Program-made: the position numbers and the translations under genes
Assembly: GCA_030642425.1 (NCBI GenBank)
Contig: DAOWNU010000104.1
Location: 1 to 6,767 of the forward strand
Origin: a bacterium
GTDB taxonomy: Bacteria; UBP14; UBA6098
Direction of reading: 5' to 3'
DNA length: 6,767 nucleotides
In this document: positions 4,465-6,767 of the stretch, one piece after another
How the letters are laid out: each line of letters begins with the position of its first letter
How positions within the stretch are numbered: the stretch's first letter is position 1
The notes under the pieces: model-generated
Databases searched by the model: none
What the model was told of the DNA's origin: nothing
The model's input: the letters and a program-made list of their open reading frames with translations, nothing else

Positions 4465-6555
4465 CTACAAAGCGCCGTGGTCTCTTATTGTGCCGGAAAG
4501 GTCTCTCGGCTTGCGCCAGCGGCTGCCGAGGGAGAGTTCCGCGAACATGAGAATAAAGGCCAGTATCAACATGGCGTGATGAAGCTCGCGGCCGTAGCGG
4601 GCGGAGAGAATCTCCTCCTCGATATTGCTTTCGGGATTCAGCCAGACGATTGGCGCGATCTTTTCGATATCCCCGGTCTCTATCGCGGTTGGGTCGCTTT
4701 CTGCATTATCGACATTAACCGCGAAAAGATCGACGAGCTGTGAATCCGAAAACATCCGATAAATTCCGGCCTCATCGAGAATGCCGGTGCCGATAACCGT
4801 TTTTCCGCCGCCGAATCTCGGCTGGACAAACCGGCTTTTCTCGCGAGGAGTGGTAAGCCTTATCGCGCCGATATTGCCCGTAACCCCCTCTATCGTTCGG
4901 ATAGCCTCGTCGCCGACGATATAACCCGGATCGAACGCCGCGACATCCTCGGCAAGATATTGCGCAAGCCGATGTATCAACGGCACGATAAAACCGGAAG
5001 TTGCAAGGTCGCCGTAGCGCAAATCGGTCGAGAAACCGCAGACCGCGATTTTTCCATCGCCGATCTCGCCCTCCGCGATTGCGGGAAGGCCGTTTGAAAA
5101 AAGCAGTGGCGAGGACGGCGCGCTCTCGATAGCCGCAATGCGCCTGAAAGACACGCCTGGCAAGCCTTCTTCGGAATAGGGCATGAAAATGGGGTGATCG
5201 AAATCGGCGTCCTGAAGCTCGAAACGACCGGCGCTTTCCTCGTCGCCGATAGAGGCGAGCACTTTAATTTTAGCGTCGTCCCCGATTATCGAGGCGATAG
5301 CCTCTTTCGGATCGGGCGAGCCGCCCAGAAAGACAATAAGCCCTCCGCCGCGATGAACGAACCCGCGAACGGCATTGCCAATCGCTGTCGAAAGGGCCTT
5401 TGGGTCGGAGAGAATTATCACGTCGAAAGACGAAAGTTTTTGGCCGCCGAGTTGATGATAGCCGATCCTTTTTATCGTGAAAAAGTCCTCCCCCGAAGGC
5501 GCGAGCGCGGTGGCGATAAAAACGCTCTCCGCCCCACCTACTACGAGCACGCCCTGCCTGTCTGGGATGTGGAATGAAAAATAGCGGCTGTTGTCGGCGG
5601 GAAGCGCGTCCCCTTCGAGCGCGACCCGGCCGTAATGGAATCCCACATTATCGACTTCAGCGGAAAGTTTGACCTGCGCGGCGCCGCCCGGCAGAAGATC
5701 GATAGAGCGCTGGGCCACGCGCTCGCTGTCAACGAACAAATCTACGACATGGTCGCTGACCGCGCCGGGAGCAAAGCTTTTCACATTGGCAGAAATACTG
5801 AACGGCACGTTCCGTTCGAGCAGGCTTCTTGGAAATTCTATTTCCGTTACGCCAAGATTGCGTTCGTCGTCGGGAGAAAGAGAAACCGAATACAGCCGCG
5901 TCCTTTCGGGGATAGCGAGTTCGCCGCCGCGCCGCCAGCCAAAAGCTCGATTGTCGGTGAGAATATAAACCTCCCGGTGCAAAAGCCTGCTTTTTTCGAG
6001 CTTTTCGAGCGCGAATGAGACCCCCGTCCAAATATCGGTTCCCGAATCGGAAAGTTTTACGCTGTCGATATTCTCGTGCGCATTGGCGAGAATGCGCGTG
6101 GGTTCGGTGGCCGCAGATAAAGCCGGGGCGCGGTCGAACGGCACAATCAGAAGCTCGTCGCCCTCGTTCAGAAGGTCGAGTATGTCGCCCGCGATATGTT
6201 TTGCGCGTGTGAACATGTCCACACCGGCGGCCTCCTGCCCCATGGAATACGACCTATCGAGCAAAATCGCGACCGCGGTATTTTCATGCGCGCCCTTGCC
6301 GCCGCCAAAAACTCCGCGAATTGCCGGCCTCGCAAAAGCGCCGACAACCAGAAGTATTATCAGGATTCTCAGGATGAGCAGGATTATTTGCTTTAGGCGG
6401 AGACGTTTCATCTGCTTTTTTTGAATCTCCAGCAGGAAGCGAAGAGAAGGCCAATTCACGCGTTTCAGCCTTCGCCGGGTGAAAAGGTGGATAAGTATCG
6501 GCAGAAGCGCCGCCGCGAGCGCGGGAAGGAATATGTTATTTAAAAAGGTCAGCAT
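4465..6555 (-). CDS. BatA-like VWA-domain membrane protein with GATase-like C-terminal region
   Basis: The 696-residue product begins with the BatA/aerotolerance-regulator N-terminal domain (about 1-78): a first membrane helix (8-25), the HLFTRRRLKRVNWPSLRFL stretch, and a second helix (56-75) ending GAFARPAI. A VWA domain follows (about 93-230) with an intact metal-binding MIDAS site: Asp100-x-Ser102-x-Ser104 (LLDRSYSMG), Thr173 (SGTDIW) and Asp201 (ILTDNRAF). Residues about 235-330 look like an Ig/CARDB-like beta domain. Residues about 332-540 resemble a class I glutamine-amidotransferase-like fold seen in such proteins (GVLVVGG at 335-341, FDVIILSDP at 377-385, GGGLIVFLGG at 403-412). No catalytic triad was identified, so it is probably a non-enzymatic module. 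A final membrane helix lies at 658-676. Canonical BatA is about half this length and usually sits next to MoxR and DUF58 genes, none of which is visible here. The ATG at 6555 has only a weak site (CGGAA). Function in aerotolerance or envelope integrity is family-level inference. Confidence 0.9.
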   Translation of the reverse strand: MLTFLNNIFLPALAAALLPILIHLFTRRRLKRVNWPSLRFLLEIQKKQMKRLRLKQIILLILRILIILLVVGAFARPAIRGVFGGGKGAHENTAVAILLDRSYSMGQEAAGVDMFTRAKHIAGDILDLLNEGDELLIVPFDRAPALSAATEPTRILANAHENIDSVKLSDSGTDIWTGVSFALEKLEKSRLLHREVYILTDNRAFGWRRGGELAIPERTRLYSVSLSPDDERNLGVTEIEFPRSLLERNVPFSISANVKSFAPGAVSDHVVDLFVDSERVAQRSIDLLPGGAAQVKLSAEVDNVGFHYGRVALEGDALPADNSRYFSFHIPDRQGVLVVGGAESVFIATALAPSGEDFFTIKRIGYHQLGGQKLSSFDVIILSDPKALSTAIGNAVRGFVHRGGGLIVFLGGSPDPKEAIASIIGDDAKIKVLASIGDEESAGRFELQDADFDHPIFMPYSEEGLPGVSFRRIAAIESAPSSPLLFSNGLPAIAEGEIGDGKIAVCGFSTDLRYGDLATSGFIVPLIHRLAQYLAEDVAAFDPGYIVGDEAIRTIEGVTGNIGAIRLTTPREKSRFVQPRFGGGKTVIGTGILDEAGIYRMFSDSQLVDLFAVNVDNAESDPTAIETGDIEKIAPIVWLNPESNIEEEILSARYGRELHHAMLILAFILMFAELSLGSRWRKPRDLSGTIRDHGAL

Positions 6556-6569
6556 TTGAATTCCGTTTA

Positions 6570-6599
6570 TTGCCCGAATAACATTTTGCTGTAGATAAT
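6570..6599 (+). promoter_or_regulatory. Possible plus-strand promoter overlapping the BatA-like promoter
   Basis: TTGCCC (6570-6575) and GATAAT (6594-6599) are 18 bp apart on the plus strand. The -10 box overlaps the minus-strand -10 almost completely. A transcript would start near 6606 and reach the terminator at 6684-6714. The near-palindromic character of TATTAT/ATAATA makes such matches on the opposite strand common, so the evidence is weak apart from the downstream terminator. Confidence 0.25.
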
Positions 6600-6623
6600 A
6601 TAGCTGGAAACACTTCAGGTCAA
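6595..6623 (-). promoter_or_regulatory. Sigma70-like promoter of the BatA-like gene
   Basis: The minus strand carries TTGACC (6618-6623) and TATTAT (6595-6600) separated by exactly 17 bp, matching five of six consensus positions at each hexamer. The expected start near 6588 gives a leader of about 33 nt before the ATG at 6555. It is the best promoter match in the window and argues that the BatA-like gene begins its own transcription unit. Confidence 0.65.
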
Positions 6624-6683
6624 GTTAAGTTTATTTTTATATGGCGGCGGGCCGCAGAAAATAACTTTCTTTCTCCTTTTCTG

Positions 6684-6714
6684 AAAAAAGGGCGGCTCCG
6701 GTCGTCCTTTTTTT
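6684..6714 (+). terminator. Rho-independent terminator, plus-strand orientation
   Basis: On the plus strand AAAAAAGGGCGGC (6684-6696) pairs with GTCGTCCTTTTTT (6701-6713) over 13 positions, with two G-U pairs. The loop TCCG is closed by C-G, which is a stable UNCG tetraloop, and seven T residues follow. On the minus strand the two G-U pairs become A-C mismatches and the loop is no longer UNCG, although a run of six T also follows. The structure is therefore built mainly for plus-strand transcripts and may act weakly in both directions. No plus-strand gene precedes it in the window. Confidence 0.75.
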
Positions 6715-6767
6715 CTTGTAATTTCTTTTTTTAATATTATAATTATAATTCGAATTTATAAAAATAG
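6715..6767. promoter_or_regulatory. AT-rich segment at the window edge, possible promoter region of a neighbouring gene
   Basis: This 53-bp stretch is strongly AT-rich compared with the genes. It contains two TATAAT hexamers in tandem (6738-6743 and 6744-6749), a TTGTAA 16 bp before the first (6716-6721), and a 10-bp palindrome AATTCGAATT (6747-6756). It could be the promoter region of a plus-strand gene to the right, divergent from the BatA-like gene. In DNA this AT-rich such matches arise easily, and the window ends before any gene. Confidence 0.25.

Noticed and set aside
5194..6018. Several plus-strand ORFs of 99-127 codons opposite the BatA-like gene
   Set aside because: All are antisense to a strongly supported coding sequence, lack ribosome sites and have no family signature.

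Overview
The window is a densely packed stretch of bacterial chromosome in which every supported gene lies on the minus strand, so transcription runs from high to low coordinates. Base composition is moderate in the genes and AT-rich between them. The organism is almost certainly a diderm (Gram-negative type) bacterium. The window encodes an outer-membrane barrel of the PorV/PorQ type, several proteins with signal peptides, and a large BatA-type von Willebrand factor A (VWA) membrane protein. This combination is typical of the Fibrobacteres-Chlorobi-Bacteroidetes superphylum and the uncultured phyla around it. The phylum is an inference; no marker in the window fixes it.

Layout in transcription order. 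At 6556-6767 there is an upstream intergenic region with a strong sigma70-like minus-strand promoter (TTGACC, 17 bp spacer, TATTAT). It also holds a plus-strand Rho-independent terminator that no visible plus-strand gene explains. At 4465-6555 is a 696-residue BatA-like protein. At 4299-4464 is a spacer with repeat-like sequence and a candidate promoter placed so that the next message would be nearly leaderless. At 837-4298 are five genes that each overlap the next: a PorV/PorQ-type outer-membrane protein, a TPR/membrane protein, a YidD-family protein with a signal peptide, a second TPR/membrane protein resembling the first, and a SEC59/DGK1/VTE5-type CTP-dependent lipid kinase. At 587-836 is a spacer made largely of dispersed-repeat-like sequence. 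At 1-586 is the N-terminal part of purH, which runs off the left edge.

The five overlapping genes are the most interesting part. The unbroken overlaps imply one translationally coupled operon. Its products are all envelope proteins: one outer-membrane barrel, two probable inner-membrane-anchored TPR proteins, an exported relative of the membrane-insertion factor YidD, and a polytopic lipid kinase. I infer a shared role in envelope biogenesis, but nothing in the sequence shows the actual process or substrate. The BatA-like gene and purH appear to be separate transcription units. No RNA gene, CRISPR array, insertion sequence or phage gene was seen.
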